This document shows positions 17,339 to 24,672 of a stretch of 24,674 nt of DNA, one piece after another. Numbering within the stretch: position 1 is the first letter of the stretch; the number at the start of each line of letters is the position of its first letter. The notes below the pieces were generated by a model. It saw only the letters and a program-made list of their open reading frames with translations, did not search any database and had not been told where the DNA came from. A program made the position numbers and the translations under genes. The stretch comes from an uncultured Lachnobacterium sp. (GTDB lineage Bacteria > Bacillota > Clostridia > Lachnospirales > Lachnospiraceae): assembly GCA_900546625.1 (NCBI GenBank), contig URDU01000040.1:1-24674 (forward strand), read 5' to 3'.

Positions 17339-18595
17339 TTGCTTGAGATAAGAACTAACGAGGCTGATAACAGCGCAAAGATTATTGTCATTGGAGTCGG
17401 AGGCGCCGGTAACAATGCAGTTAACAGAATGATTGATGAGAATATTGGTGGAGTAGAGTTTATCGGTATCAATACTGATAAGCAGGCTTTACAGCTTTGT
17501 AAGGCTCCTACACTTATACAGATTGGAGAGAAGCTTACAAAGGGACTCGGCGCAGGTGCGCAGCCTGAAATCGGTCAGAAGGCCGCAGAGGAGAGTGCAG
17601 AGGAGCTTCAGGCAGCAGTAAAGGGCGCTGACATGGTATTCGTTACATGCGGTATGGGAGGCGGAACCGGTACAGGTGCAGCTCCTGTTGTTGCAAAGAT
17701 TGCAAAGGATCAGGGCATACTTACAGTTGGTGTTGTTACAAAGCCATTCAAATTTGAGGCAAAGCAGCGTATGATTAATGCTGTTTCAGGAATAGAGAGA
17801 CTTAAGGAGAGCGTTGATACACTTATCGTCATTCCAAATGACAAGCTTCTCGAGATAGTAGACCGCCGCACAACTATGCCGGATGCACTCAAGAAGGCAG
17901 ACGAGGTATTGCAGCAGGCAGTTCAGGGAATCACCGATCTTATCAATCTGCCTGCACTTATCAACCTTGACTTCGCAGATGTACAGACTGTCATGAAGGA
18001 TAAGGGTATGGCACATATCGGTATCGGTAGTGCACAGGGCGATGATAAGGCTATCGAGGCTGTCAAGCTTGCGGTTGCTTCACCTCTTCTTGAGACAAAG
18101 ATCAATGGTGCAACACATGTAATCATCAACATCTCAGGAGATATCTCCCTTATGGATGCAAACGATGCAGCAAGCTACGTACAGGATCTGGCAGGAGAGA
18201 ATGCCAATATTATCTTCGGTGCCAAGTTTGATGAGAGCATGACTGATCAGGCTTCTATCACTGTTATTGCTACAGGACTTGAGGATGTTTCAGAGAAGAT
18301 AGATATGCAGGGCAAGCAGGCAGTACCTGGTGCAGGTATGGCAGGCGGTATGCAAAGCCGTATGGTATATCCAAATCAGACAGCAGCAAGACCTGTTTCA
18401 AGCATGGGTACACAGTCTACAGCGACAGCAGGTCTTCATAGCACAGCAGCAAGCGGACTTCATACAGCTGCCCAGCCACAGCAGACAGCACCTGCACATG
18501 CATATACAGGTATCCAGAAGCCACGCCAGCCGGAGAGCACAGTTAAGCCGGTAGAGATTAATATACCTGACTTCCTTAAGAATTCAAGACGTTAG
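17339..18595 (+). CDS. ftsZ: Cell division GTPase FtsZ
   Basis: 418 residues. Tubulin-like GTPase that forms the cytokinetic Z-ring. It has the N-terminal [13 protein letters not shown] loop and the tubulin signature [10 protein letters not shown]. The polymerisation domain ends near residue 320. A Gln/Thr/Ala/His-rich linker with an imperfect repeat ([19 protein letters not shown]) follows, then the conserved tail [13 protein letters not shown] that binds membrane tethers. It starts at TTG (17339) with AGGAGG 7 nt upstream. ftsA is not adjacent, so another tether such as SepF would be expected elsewhere. A strong terminator follows. Confidence 0.98.
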   Translation: MLEIRTNEADNSAKIIVIGVGGAGNNAVNRMIDENIGGVEFIGINTDKQALQLCKAPTLIQIGEKLTKGLGAGAQPEIGQKAAEESAEELQAAVKGADMVFVTCGMGGGTGTGAAPVVAKIAKDQGILTVGVVTKPFKFEAKQRMINAVSGIERLKESVDTLIVIPNDKLLEIVDRRTTMPDALKKADEVLQQAVQGITDLINLPALINLDFADVQTVMKDKGMAHIGIGSAQGDDKAIEAVKLAVASPLLETKINGATHVIINISGDISLMDANDAASYVQDLAGENANIIFGAKFDESMTDQASITVIATGLEDVSEKIDMQGKQAVPGAGMAGGMQSRMVYPNQTAARPVSSMGTQSTATAGLHSTAASGLHTAAQPQQTAPAHAYTGIQKPRQPESTVKPVEINIPDFLKNSRR

Positions 18596-18602
18596 TTTAT
18601 AG

Positions 18603-18633
18603 GACATGCAGCCTTTTGGCTGCATGTCTTTTT
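18603..18633 (+). terminator. Terminator after ftsZ
   Basis: A perfect 11-bp stem (arms 18603-18613 and 18618-18628), a TTTT loop and a T-run at 18629-18633. It separates the division cluster from spoIIGA. Confidence 0.95.
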
Positions 18634-18638
18634 GCTTA

Positions 18639-18647
18639 TTGTCGACA
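18639..18647 (+). promoter_or_regulatory. Possible Spo0A box upstream of spoIIGA
   Basis: TTGTCGACA contains TGTCGAC, one base from the 0A-box core TGTCGAA, and is palindromic. In Bacillus, spoIIG is activated by Spo0A~P. A weak -10 (TATTCT, 18679-18684) lies 32 nt downstream, without a convincing -35. Confidence 0.35.
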
Positions 18648-18707
18648 TATTACGTCACTTAAAAACCAGCTTTTACGCTATTCTTGTCTGTGAAAGTGAG
18701 GTGAAAA

Positions 18708-19523
18708 ATTATCTATGCATTTTATCTCGATATTTTTCTTCTTCGTACATTTATCACCAACTGTCTCATACTTATATTTGTCACATATATGCTAAAAATC
18801 CCATTGACCGGGAAGGTGCTGCGTCTGATTGCTTCTGCGGCGGTGGCAGCGGGATGTGAATGTGTACTGCTTCTTTTGGCAGGCAGCTATGCGTTTTATA
18901 AATGGACCTCTGTTCTGGTGGTCGTACCACTTGCGGCAAGGCTTGCGATAGGCAGACAGGCCGGCAGAAAAATTACTTTTCTAAGGCTTTTTGCACTTTG
19001 TATGTTTGTAACAGTGCTGACCGGAGGCATAGTGACAGCGTTAGACAGCTTTTTTAGCTCTGATGCGACAGTTATGATATGCTTTGGTTTTGTCATATCA
19101 TACATAGTGTTAAAATGCTTCTGTGAGCGAAGCAATGAGAGCAGAAGACTATATAGGGTCACACTCCTAAAGGATGGTAAAAGAGCTTGTGCCACGGCCT
19201 TGTATGATACAGGCAATCTGCTAAAAACACAGCCCGAGCAGCTTCCGGTACACATAGGCGGCAGTACATTGTTTGATATTGTGGGAGAAGATGTCAGCTT
19301 TTTTGATGTGCCGTACAAGAGTCTGGGTAATGATGGTGGAAGCCTTAAAGTGTGCGTATTTGATGAGATGACAGTCATGAAGGGAAATAGTAAGCTGATT
19401 TTACATAATGTGCTGGTGGGAAGAGCATCGGATAGTTTATTTGAGGACAATGCATACGATATGATTTTGAATGAAGCTGTTTTTAGTAATAAAACGGGTA
19501 TGGAAAATACTCTGGGGAAATAA
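18708..19523 (+). CDS. spoIIGA: Sporulation sigma-E processing peptidase, non-standard start
   Basis: Membrane-embedded aspartic protease that cleaves pro-sigma-E in the mother cell. In this frame the N-terminus reads [16 protein letters not shown], which matches the SpoIIGA start (Bacillus MKIYLDVIWLLNF). Four more hydrophobic segments and a cytoplasmic domain with YDTGN (Asp167 from this start) follow; D-S/T-G is the catalytic motif. The first ATG in frame, at 18789, would delete the first membrane helix. The frame is open only from 18705, after a TGA at 18702. GAGGTG at 18698-18703 points to ATT at 18708 or ATC at 18711 as start. Alternatively, one missing T in 18719-18723 would join the ATG at 18715 to this frame ([10 protein letters not shown]). 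271 residues, somewhat short for the family (about 300). It overlaps sigE by 53 nt. Confidence 0.85.
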   Translation: MIYAFYLDIFLLRTFITNCLILIFVTYMLKIPLTGKVLRLIASAAVAAGCECVLLLLAGSYAFYKWTSVLVVVPLAARLAIGRQAGRKITFLRLFALCMFVTVLTGGIVTALDSFFSSDATVMICFGFVISYIVLKCFCERSNESRRLYRVTLLKDGKRACATALYDTGNLLKTQPEQLPVHIGGSTLFDIVGEDVSFFDVPYKSLGNDGGSLKVCVFDEMTVMKGNSKLILHNVLVGRASDSLFEDNAYDMILNEAVFSNKTGMENTLGK

Positions 19524-20205
19524 GCCTGACACAAATGAGGTGTTTTACATAGGAGGGACGGAGGTGCTGCCGCCTCCGCTTGAGACAGATGAGGAGAAAT
19601 GCTGCCTGGTTGCACTGGTGGATAAAAATGTGGCAATGTCAAAGGAACAGGCAAAAAAGCAGCTTATAGAGCACAATCTGCGGCTTGTTGTGTATCTGGC
19701 AAAGAAATTTGAAAACACGGGAGTATGTGTGGAGGACCTTATCTCAATCGGTACAATCGGCCTCATAAAGGGGATAAATACATTCAATCCCGAGAAGCAA
19801 ATAAAGCTTGCCACATACGCATCCAGATGCATAGAAAATGAGATTCTAATGTATCTGCGGCGCAACAACAGAGTGAAGCTTGAAGTATCCTTTGATGAGC
19901 CTCTTAACACGGATTGGGACGGAAATGAGCTGCTTTTATCAGATATATTGGGGACGGATGAGGACGTTATATACAAGGATATCGAGACTGAGGTTGAGAT
20001 ATCACTGTTAAAAAAAGCCATGCTGTCATTAAACGAGCGTGAGAGGCAGATAATAGAGCTTCGATTTGGAGTAAACCGTGTGGAGAATAAGGAGCTGACA
20101 CAGAAGGAGGTGGCAGATATCCTTGGAATTTCACAGTCATACATATCGAGGCTTGAGAAAAAAATAATGGCAAGATTGAAGAAAGAAATACAGAAAATGG
20201 CATAA
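19471..20205 (+). CDS. sigE: RNA polymerase sporulation sigma factor SigE (pro-sigma-E)
   Basis: 244 residues. Early mother-cell sigma factor, made as an inactive precursor. The amphipathic pro-sequence [16 protein letters not shown] is followed by NEVFYIGG; by alignment with Bacillus the cut would fall near Phe25-Tyr26. Region 2 has [28 protein letters not shown] and [20 protein letters not shown]; region 4 has the helix-turn-helix [22 protein letters not shown]. The ATG at 19471 is inside spoIIGA and has no good ribosome-binding site, so translational coupling is likely. Its processing enzyme is the gene directly upstream. Confidence 0.97.
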   Translation: MKLFLVIKRVWKILWGNKPDTNEVFYIGGTEVLPPPLETDEEKCCLVALVDKNVAMSKEQAKKQLIEHNLRLVVYLAKKFENTGVCVEDLISIGTIGLIKGINTFNPEKQIKLATYASRCIENEILMYLRRNNRVKLEVSFDEPLNTDWDGNELLLSDILGTDEDVIYKDIETEVEISLLKKAMLSLNERERQIIELRFGVNRVENKELTQKEVADILGISQSYISRLEKKIMARLKKEIQKMA

Positions 20206-20208
20206 GTG

Positions 20209-20217
20209 TGATATAAT
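20209..20217 (+). promoter_or_regulatory. Extended -10 promoter for the MBL gene
   Basis: TGATATAAT gives a perfect -10 (20212-20217) with the TGn extension. The -35 region (20189-20194) is poor. It begins just past the sigE stop codon. Confidence 0.6.
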
Positions 20218-20251
20218 ATTTTTATTATAAAACAGAATAGGAGATGGTAGT

Positions 20252-21859
20252 ATGGTATTGGAATTTATCGGGGCTGACAGAGAGGTTACTGGAAGCTGTC
20301 ACTATCTGACATTTGGGGACACACATATACTTATTGACTGTGGAATGGAGCAGGGGGCTGATTTGTATGTGAATCAGGAGATTCCGGTCAATCCTTCGCT
20401 CATAGACTATGTGTTTGTCACACACGCACACATTGACCATTCAGGTCTTTTGCCGCTCATATACAATCATGGTTTCAGGGGCACCATTTTTGCGACAAAG
20501 GCGACAACAGATTTATGTAACATCATGCTCAAGGACTCTGCGCATATTCAGGAATTTGAGGCGGAGTGGAAGAACAGAAAGGCAAGACGAGCCGGAAGAC
20601 CTGAGGTGACTCCTATGTACAATGTGGAGGATGCACAGAATGTCATGCAGCACTTTACACCGTGTGATTACAACAGTGTGTATGAGATATGTCCGGGGCT
20701 TAAGGTGCGATTTGTGGATGCCGGTCATCTGCTTGGCTCCTCATCTATTGAGATGTGGGTGACTGAGGAGAATGTGACTAAAAAGCTTGTCTTTTCTGGT
20801 GATATCGGAAATCACAACAGGCCGCTCATCAAGGATCCGCAGTATGTGGACAGTGCTGATTATGTGGTTATGGAATCTACATATGGCAATCGTCTGCACG
20901 ATACGCCGCCTGACTACGCGGTGGAGCTTGCAAAGGTCATCAATGCGACCTTTACAAGAGGCGGCAATCTGGTAATCCCGGCATTTTCAGTAGGCAGGAC
21001 ACAGGAGATGCTCTACTTTATCAGGCGTATAAAGACTGAGAATCTGCTGCCGGAGCATCCGAATTTTGAGGTTTACATCGATAGCCCCCTTGCTGTTGAG
21101 GCAACAAATGTATTTCATGAGAATATATCGGATTGTTTTGATGAGGAGGCTATGGAGCTTATTTCATCAGGCATCAATCCAATCAAGTTTCCGGGACTTC
21201 GTGTGGCAGTATCATCGGATGAGTCAAAGATGATTAATTTCGATAAGAAGCCAAAGGTTATCATCTCAGCATCGGGTATGTGTGAGGCCGGACGTATCAG
21301 GCATCACTTAAAGCATAATCTTTGGAGAAGCGATTCGACAGTTCTGTTTGTAGGATACCAGGTACCGGGAACACTTGGCTATGCACTTTTGAACGGAGCT
21401 AAAAAGGTGAAGCTTTTTGGTGAGGAAATAGAAGTAAGGGCAAGCATAGTAAATCTGCCGGGTATCAGCGGACATGCAGACAAAAATCAGCTTACCGAGT
21501 GGCTTGGCGCAATAAAAAACAAGCCGGAGCATGTATTTATAGTCCATGGAGAGGAATCCACAGCAGAGTACTTTGCAAACCATGTGCATGAGACCTTCGG
21601 CTATGATGCGGTGGCACCGTACAGCGGTGATGCCTATGACCTTATCACGAATCAGAAGGTGGCTGATGGTTCACGCAAGCGTGTTGAGAAAAAGGCTTCA
21701 TATGGCATGGCGAGCAGAGAGAAGACTATATTTGACCGTCTTGTGGCAGCAGGACAGAGACTTGTATCTGTTATCCAGAAGTGCCAGGGCATGGCAAATA
21801 AGGATTTGAGCAAGTTTGCAGACCAGATAAATGCGCTGTGTGATAAGTGGGATAGATAG
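20252..21859 (+). CDS. MBL-fold beta-CASP ribonuclease-like protein
   Basis: 535 residues. The metallo-beta-lactamase core has the zinc motif H58-A-H60-I-D62-H63, further ligands in AGHLLGSSS and FSGDIGNHNRP, and the beta-CASP segment with PAFSVGRTQE. The C-terminal part has SASGMCEAGRIRHHLKHNL, GISGHADK and HGEE. Such CPSF73-like proteins are RNA endo- or exonucleases, related to but distinct from RNase J. A helical tail (about 460-535) is extra. GGAGATGG precedes the ATG. It is unlikely to belong to the spoIIG operon functionally, since it has its own promoter. The RNA substrate is unknown. Confidence 0.9.
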   Translation: MVLEFIGADREVTGSCHYLTFGDTHILIDCGMEQGADLYVNQEIPVNPSLIDYVFVTHAHIDHSGLLPLIYNHGFRGTIFATKATTDLCNIMLKDSAHIQEFEAEWKNRKARRAGRPEVTPMYNVEDAQNVMQHFTPCDYNSVYEICPGLKVRFVDAGHLLGSSSIEMWVTEENVTKKLVFSGDIGNHNRPLIKDPQYVDSADYVVMESTYGNRLHDTPPDYAVELAKVINATFTRGGNLVIPAFSVGRTQEMLYFIRRIKTENLLPEHPNFEVYIDSPLAVEATNVFHENISDCFDEEAMELISSGINPIKFPGLRVAVSSDESKMINFDKKPKVIISASGMCEAGRIRHHLKHNLWRSDSTVLFVGYQVPGTLGYALLNGAKKVKLFGEEIEVRASIVNLPGISGHADKNQLTEWLGAIKNKPEHVFIVHGEESTAEYFANHVHETFGYDAVAPYSGDAYDLITNQKVADGSRKRVEKKASYGMASREKTIFDRLVAAGQRLVSVIQKCQGMANKDLSKFADQINALCDKWDR

Positions 21860-21891
21860 AATGTAATCACAGCATATTAAAGTAATAAAGC

Positions 21892-21937
21892 AAAAAGCTC
21901 TGTGCATACATATAAGTGTATGACACAGAGCTTTTTT
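21892..21937. terminator. Bidirectional terminator between the MBL gene and queT
   Basis: A-run plus GCTCTGTG (21892-21904) pairs with CACAGAGC plus T-run (21924-21937). An inner CATAC/GTATG extends the stem with one bulged A. Serves the two convergent genes. Confidence 0.9.
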
Positions 21938-21978
21938 ATTTTATGACGCGCAGCTTATTAAAAGTGCTATGTATGTAA

Positions 21979-22497
21979 CTACGCCTCGTCCTGCTTGAAA
22001 ATGACATTTCTGTATTTTGAAAGTATTCCTTTTAACAGGCTTCCAAGTACACATATTGATATAATCTCACCGATTCCGACTGTAACTGCATTGAAAACAA
22101 GAGAGATATCAACACCCTTGTATACAGTTGTAAAACCGTATCCGTATCTGAGCACGAGTGGCACGATAATTATGTTGGCGATGACCGGTGGCAGGGTGTA
22201 TACAAACTTCTTCCTTCGAAGGAAGTAAGTGCCGAGTGCGCCGAGCAGTGTGGCGATGCTTCCAAAGATGATATCCCAGATGATGCCGCCTGTGATAAGG
22301 TTGGAAATCAGACATCCGATAAAAAGCCCCGGAATGGCTGCCGGTGTGAAAACCGGAAGGATGCAAAGCGCCTCAGAAAAGCGTACCTGAATAGTTCCTG
22401 ATGCGAGACCAAGCAGATTGGTGATATACGTGAGCACAACGTAGAGTGCTGCAATCATAGCTGCCTGTACTGCAAATAATACTTTTTTGTTTCTCAT
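21979..22497 (-). CDS. queT: Queuosine precursor ECF transporter substrate-binding subunit QueT
   Basis: 172 residues with about six membrane helices. The segment IQVRFSEALCILPVFTPAAIPGLFIGC is typical of the QueT family, the S-component that captures a queuosine precursor (preQ1/preQ0) for a shared ECF energy module. No ATPase or T-component gene is nearby. AAGGAG lies before the ATG (forward 22505-22510), at the end of a preQ1-I riboswitch, which independently supports the substrate assignment. It is flanked by sporulation genes on the other strand with no evident functional link. Confidence 0.93.
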   Translation of the reverse strand: MRNKKVLFAVQAAMIAALYVVLTYITNLLGLASGTIQVRFSEALCILPVFTPAAIPGLFIGCLISNLITGGIIWDIIFGSIATLLGALGTYFLRRKKFVYTLPPVIANIIIVPLVLRYGYGFTTVYKGVDISLVFNAVTVGIGEIISICVLGSLLKGILSKYRNVIFKQDEA

Positions 22498-22510
22498 ATT
22501 TAGTTCTCCT

Positions 22511-22550
22511 TTAGTTTTGTTTTACGTCAGGAAGGTTTCGAACTGACGCA
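22511..22550 (-). promoter_or_regulatory. preQ1-I riboswitch controlling queT
   Basis: On the minus strand an 8-bp stem (22550-22543 with 22530-22523, one G-U) closes a loop reading TTCGAAACCTTC. It is followed by the A-rich tail TAAAACAAAACTAAAGGAG. The stem, the ACC-containing loop and the AAAACAAAACTA tail fit the preQ1-I pseudoknot. The tail runs into the ribosome-binding site, so control is probably at translation. Confidence 0.82.
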
Positions 22551-22567
22551 ATTATTTTTGCCTTGAC

Positions 22568-22596
22568 ATGTTAACAAAAATTGCATTGAATGTCAA
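22568..22596 (-). promoter_or_regulatory. Promoter for queT
   Basis: On the minus strand: consensus -35 TTGACA (22596-22591), a 17-bp spacer and -10 TAACAT (22573-22568). The transcript would begin near 22561 and lead straight into the riboswitch. Confidence 0.7.
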
Positions 22597-22635
22597 GAAA
22601 TATATAAAGTCAGTGTCCCATATTTGGAAATGTTG

Positions 22636-22644
22636 TGCTATAAT
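22636..22644 (+). promoter_or_regulatory. Extended -10 promoter for the HD-GYP gene
   Basis: TGCTATAAT holds a perfect TATAAT at 22639-22644 with TGn extension. No good -35 is at 17 bp. The leader would be about 48 nt. No c-di-GMP riboswitch motif is visible in it. Confidence 0.6.
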
Positions 22645-22698
22645 AAGTGCAAGTGAGCAGTTAAGCGAGAAGGTAAGTGACAAGAGGAAACAGGTATT

Positions 22699-23739
22699 AT
22701 GAGAGAACTAAAGGTTAATGAGCTAAAAGAGGGAATGTTTACTGCTATAGATGTTTTTTCTCCAAAAGGACAGCTTATCCTTAAAAGGCATCAGGCTGTA
22801 TCTGCATTTGATATTGCAAAGTTTGGATTTTACAATATAGATTCGATTTTTGTTGAGGGAAGCTCAGAGCAGAAAAAGGAAGAATGGAATAAAAAATATG
22901 CCCTGATTAAGGAAGAATATCGTGACTCCATCGATAATTTGCATGAATATATGAATGATATACTATACAGGAATATCATCCCGGATAAGAATACGATCAT
23001 CAGGGATTCGGTAGAGATTTTTGACAGGTTTGAGACCTCATATGAGCTCTTTGAGGCACTTCAGGTATTAAAGCAGACAGATGTATCTACGATGGCGCAT
23101 TCCATGAATGTATCAATCATTGCACGTCTCATTGGTGTATGGGCAGGGCTTGATACTGAAAAGCTGGATGAGATTTCCATGGCAGGCTTATTACATGACA
23201 TAGGCAAGTTCAAGATACCCGATGAGATATTATTGAAGCCGGGAAAGCTCACAAAGGATGAGTTTGAGGTGATAAAGAAGCACACGATATATGGCTATGA
23301 GATACTCAAGAATTACAAGATTCTTGAAAGCACAAAGCGTGCGGCACTTTTACATCATGAAAAGTTTGACGGCTCAGGATATCCGTTTGGATATGAAGCT
23401 GATAAAATCGACGATATATCAGCTATTATTACGATAGCCGATGTCTATGATGCAATGACCTCAAAGCGCTGTTATCGTGACGGAATGTGCCCTTTTGATG
23501 TGATAGCCGATTTTGAGTATGATGGCATATCAAAGTATCATCCTAAGTATATAGGCATGTTTTTAAAGAAGATTGCAAGCTCATATATCGGAAGTAACGT
23601 GCTGTTGACAAACGGTAAAAAGGCTAAAATAATTTTTGTGACGCAGAAGTATTCAAGGCCTACGGTTACATTGCTTGAAGACAACAGTGTGCTGGCACTG
23701 AAGGATGAAAAGGATATAAAAATAGCAGCGGTGCTTTAG
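22699..23739 (+). CDS. HD-GYP domain phosphodiesterase
   Basis: 346 residues, soluble, with no receiver or membrane domain. A short N-terminal domain (about 1-55, ELKEGMFTAIDVFSPKGQLIL) of the kind often seen before HD-GYP is followed by a helical linker. The HD-GYP domain (about 115-300) has H166-D167 in LLHDIGK and the complete HHEKFDGSGYP (219-229), so hydrolysis of cyclic di-GMP is expected from the family. The C-terminal 45 residues look like a small beta domain. AGAGGA precedes the ATG. The location between sigE and sigG, 81 nt before sigG, raises the possibility of read-through into sigG. Confidence 0.93.
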   Translation: MRELKVNELKEGMFTAIDVFSPKGQLILKRHQAVSAFDIAKFGFYNIDSIFVEGSSEQKKEEWNKKYALIKEEYRDSIDNLHEYMNDILYRNIIPDKNTIIRDSVEIFDRFETSYELFEALQVLKQTDVSTMAHSMNVSIIARLIGVWAGLDTEKLDEISMAGLLHDIGKFKIPDEILLKPGKLTKDEFEVIKKHTIYGYEILKNYKILESTKRAALLHHEKFDGSGYPFGYEADKIDDISAIITIADVYDAMTSKRCYRDGMCPFDVIADFEYDGISKYHPKYIGMFLKKIASSYIGSNVLLTNGKKAKIIFVTQKYSRPTVTLLEDNSVLALKDEKDIKIAAVL

Positions 23740-23761
23740 AAATTATATAAGCGGATTAATT

Positions 23762-23790
23762 GAATAAAATTACTGTAAATGGGAATGCTT
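23762..23790 (+). promoter_or_regulatory. Possible forespore (sigma-F/G-type) promoter for sigG
   Basis: GAATA (23762-23766), a 17-bp spacer and AATGCTT (23784-23790) is a partial sigma-G-like match. GGGAATGCT (23781-23789) fits the sigma-F -10 form GGNNANNHT with a 14-bp spacer. The geometry equals that of the candidate before the DUF1540 gene. Its -10 lies in the left arm of the hairpin described next. Confidence 0.35.
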
Positions 23791-23822
23791 TAGATAAAGA
23801 AATTTATCCGGAGGATTCCCAT
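23779..23822 (+). promoter_or_regulatory. Hairpin burying the sigG ribosome-binding site and start codon
   Basis: Three stacked stems read outward to inward: ATGGGAAT (23779-23786) with ATTCCCAT (23815-23822), CTTT (23788-23791) with GGAG (23810-23813, two G-U pairs), and GATAAA (23793-23798) with TTTATC (23803-23808) closed by a GAAA tetraloop. Only two mismatches interrupt 18 pairs. The Shine-Dalgarno and the first two bases of ATG are paired. Confidence 0.8.
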
Positions 23823-24600
23823 GTCTGTATATAAGGTTGATATATGTGGTGTGACTACATCAAAACTGCCGGTACTTAAGGATGACGAAAAAGAGGAACT
23901 GTTTGAGAAAATAAAAAAGGGTGATAAGGCTGCAAGAGAAAAATATATTCGTGGAAATTTAAGGCTCGTGCTTTCGGTAATAAGAAGGTTTTCAAACCAT
24001 AATGAAAATATGGATGATTTATTTCAGATAGGCTGCATCGGGCTTATGAAATCAATTGATAATTTTGATCCGACTATAGGTGTTAAGTTTTCCACCTACG
24101 CTGTTCCGATGATTATCGGTGAGGTGAGACGATATCTGCGTGATAACAGTGCGTACCGCATTCCGCGTTCTCTGAGGGATACGGCATATCAGGCTATTAA
24201 ATCAAAGGAAAAGCTATCCAGAAAGCTGGTACACGATCCGTCCCTGGCAGAAATATCAAAGGATTGCGGCATCCCCGAAAACGATATACTATACGCACTT
24301 GATGCAATCCAGACACCGCTTTCCCTCTTTGATCCTGTATATACTGACGGTGGTGATACACTTTATGTGATGGATCAGATATCGGACAAGAAAAACAAAG
24401 AGGAAGCATGGGTGAAAAATCTGGTTCTCGACGATGCATTAAAGCTGCTTGATGACAGAGCGAGACAGATAATAAAGCTGCGATTTTTCGAAGGCAAGAC
24501 ACAGATAGAGGTGGCAGAGGAGATAAATATCTCTCAGGCACAGGTATCAAGGCTTGAGAAAAATGCGCTTAAAAATATGCACGGATATCTGGTGTCTTAA
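23821..24600 (+). CDS. sigG: RNA polymerase sporulation sigma factor SigG
   Basis: 259 residues, the usual length. Late forespore sigma factor. The N-terminus KVDICGVTTSKLPVL is specific to SigG (Bacillus KVEICGVDTSKLPVL) and binds anti-sigma factors. Region 2 has GNLRLVLSVIRRFSN, DLFQIGCIGLMKSIDNFD and KFSTYAVPMIIGEVRRYLRDN. Region 4 ends with KTQIEVAEEINISQAQVSRLEKNALK. GGAGG (23810-23814) is 6 nt before the ATG but is sequestered in a hairpin. Unlike Bacillus, it is not directly after sigE; three genes intervene. Confidence 0.97.
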   Translation: MSVYKVDICGVTTSKLPVLKDDEKEELFEKIKKGDKAAREKYIRGNLRLVLSVIRRFSNHNENMDDLFQIGCIGLMKSIDNFDPTIGVKFSTYAVPMIIGEVRRYLRDNSAYRIPRSLRDTAYQAIKSKEKLSRKLVHDPSLAEISKDCGIPENDILYALDAIQTPLSLFDPVYTDGGDTLYVMDQISDKKNKEEAWVKNLVLDDALKLLDDRARQIIKLRFFEGKTQIEVAEEINISQAQVSRLEKNALKNMHGYLVS

Positions 24601-24632
24601 ATGTCACTTTTAGATTAAATACTTAAACTTCC

Positions 24633-24672
24633 CACACCAATAAGGTGTGTTGTACCTTGAAAATTCAATACT
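24633..24672 (+). promoter_or_regulatory. boxA-like pre-rRNA sequence at the window edge
   Basis: A hairpin CACACC/GGTGTG (24633-24649) is followed by GTACCTTGAAAATTCAATAC. Firmicute rRNA leaders and 16S-23S spacers carry very similar TACCTTGAAAACT-type sequences that act as boxA antitermination sites. No rRNA gene is visible, so this predicts one just to the right. Confidence 0.45.

Noticed and set aside
18330..18554. Gln/His-rich frame inside the ftsZ linker as a small gene
   Set aside because: It is an out-of-frame reading of the low-complexity linker with no start signal.
18632..18859. Separate 75-residue gene upstream of spoIIGA
   Set aside because: No ribosome-binding site; it begins at the ftsZ terminator and runs in another frame through the true spoIIGA start.
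18896..19654. 252-codon minus-strand reading frame opposite spoIIGA/sigE
   Set aside because: Entirely antisense to two recognised genes and resembles no family.
19545..20144. 199-codon minus-strand reading frame opposite sigE
   Set aside because: Shadow of a strongly conserved sigma factor; Ser/Phe-rich composition typical of antisense frames.
22645..22698. c-di-GMP riboswitch before the HD-GYP gene
   Set aside because: The leader is too short and lacks the conserved GEMM segments.
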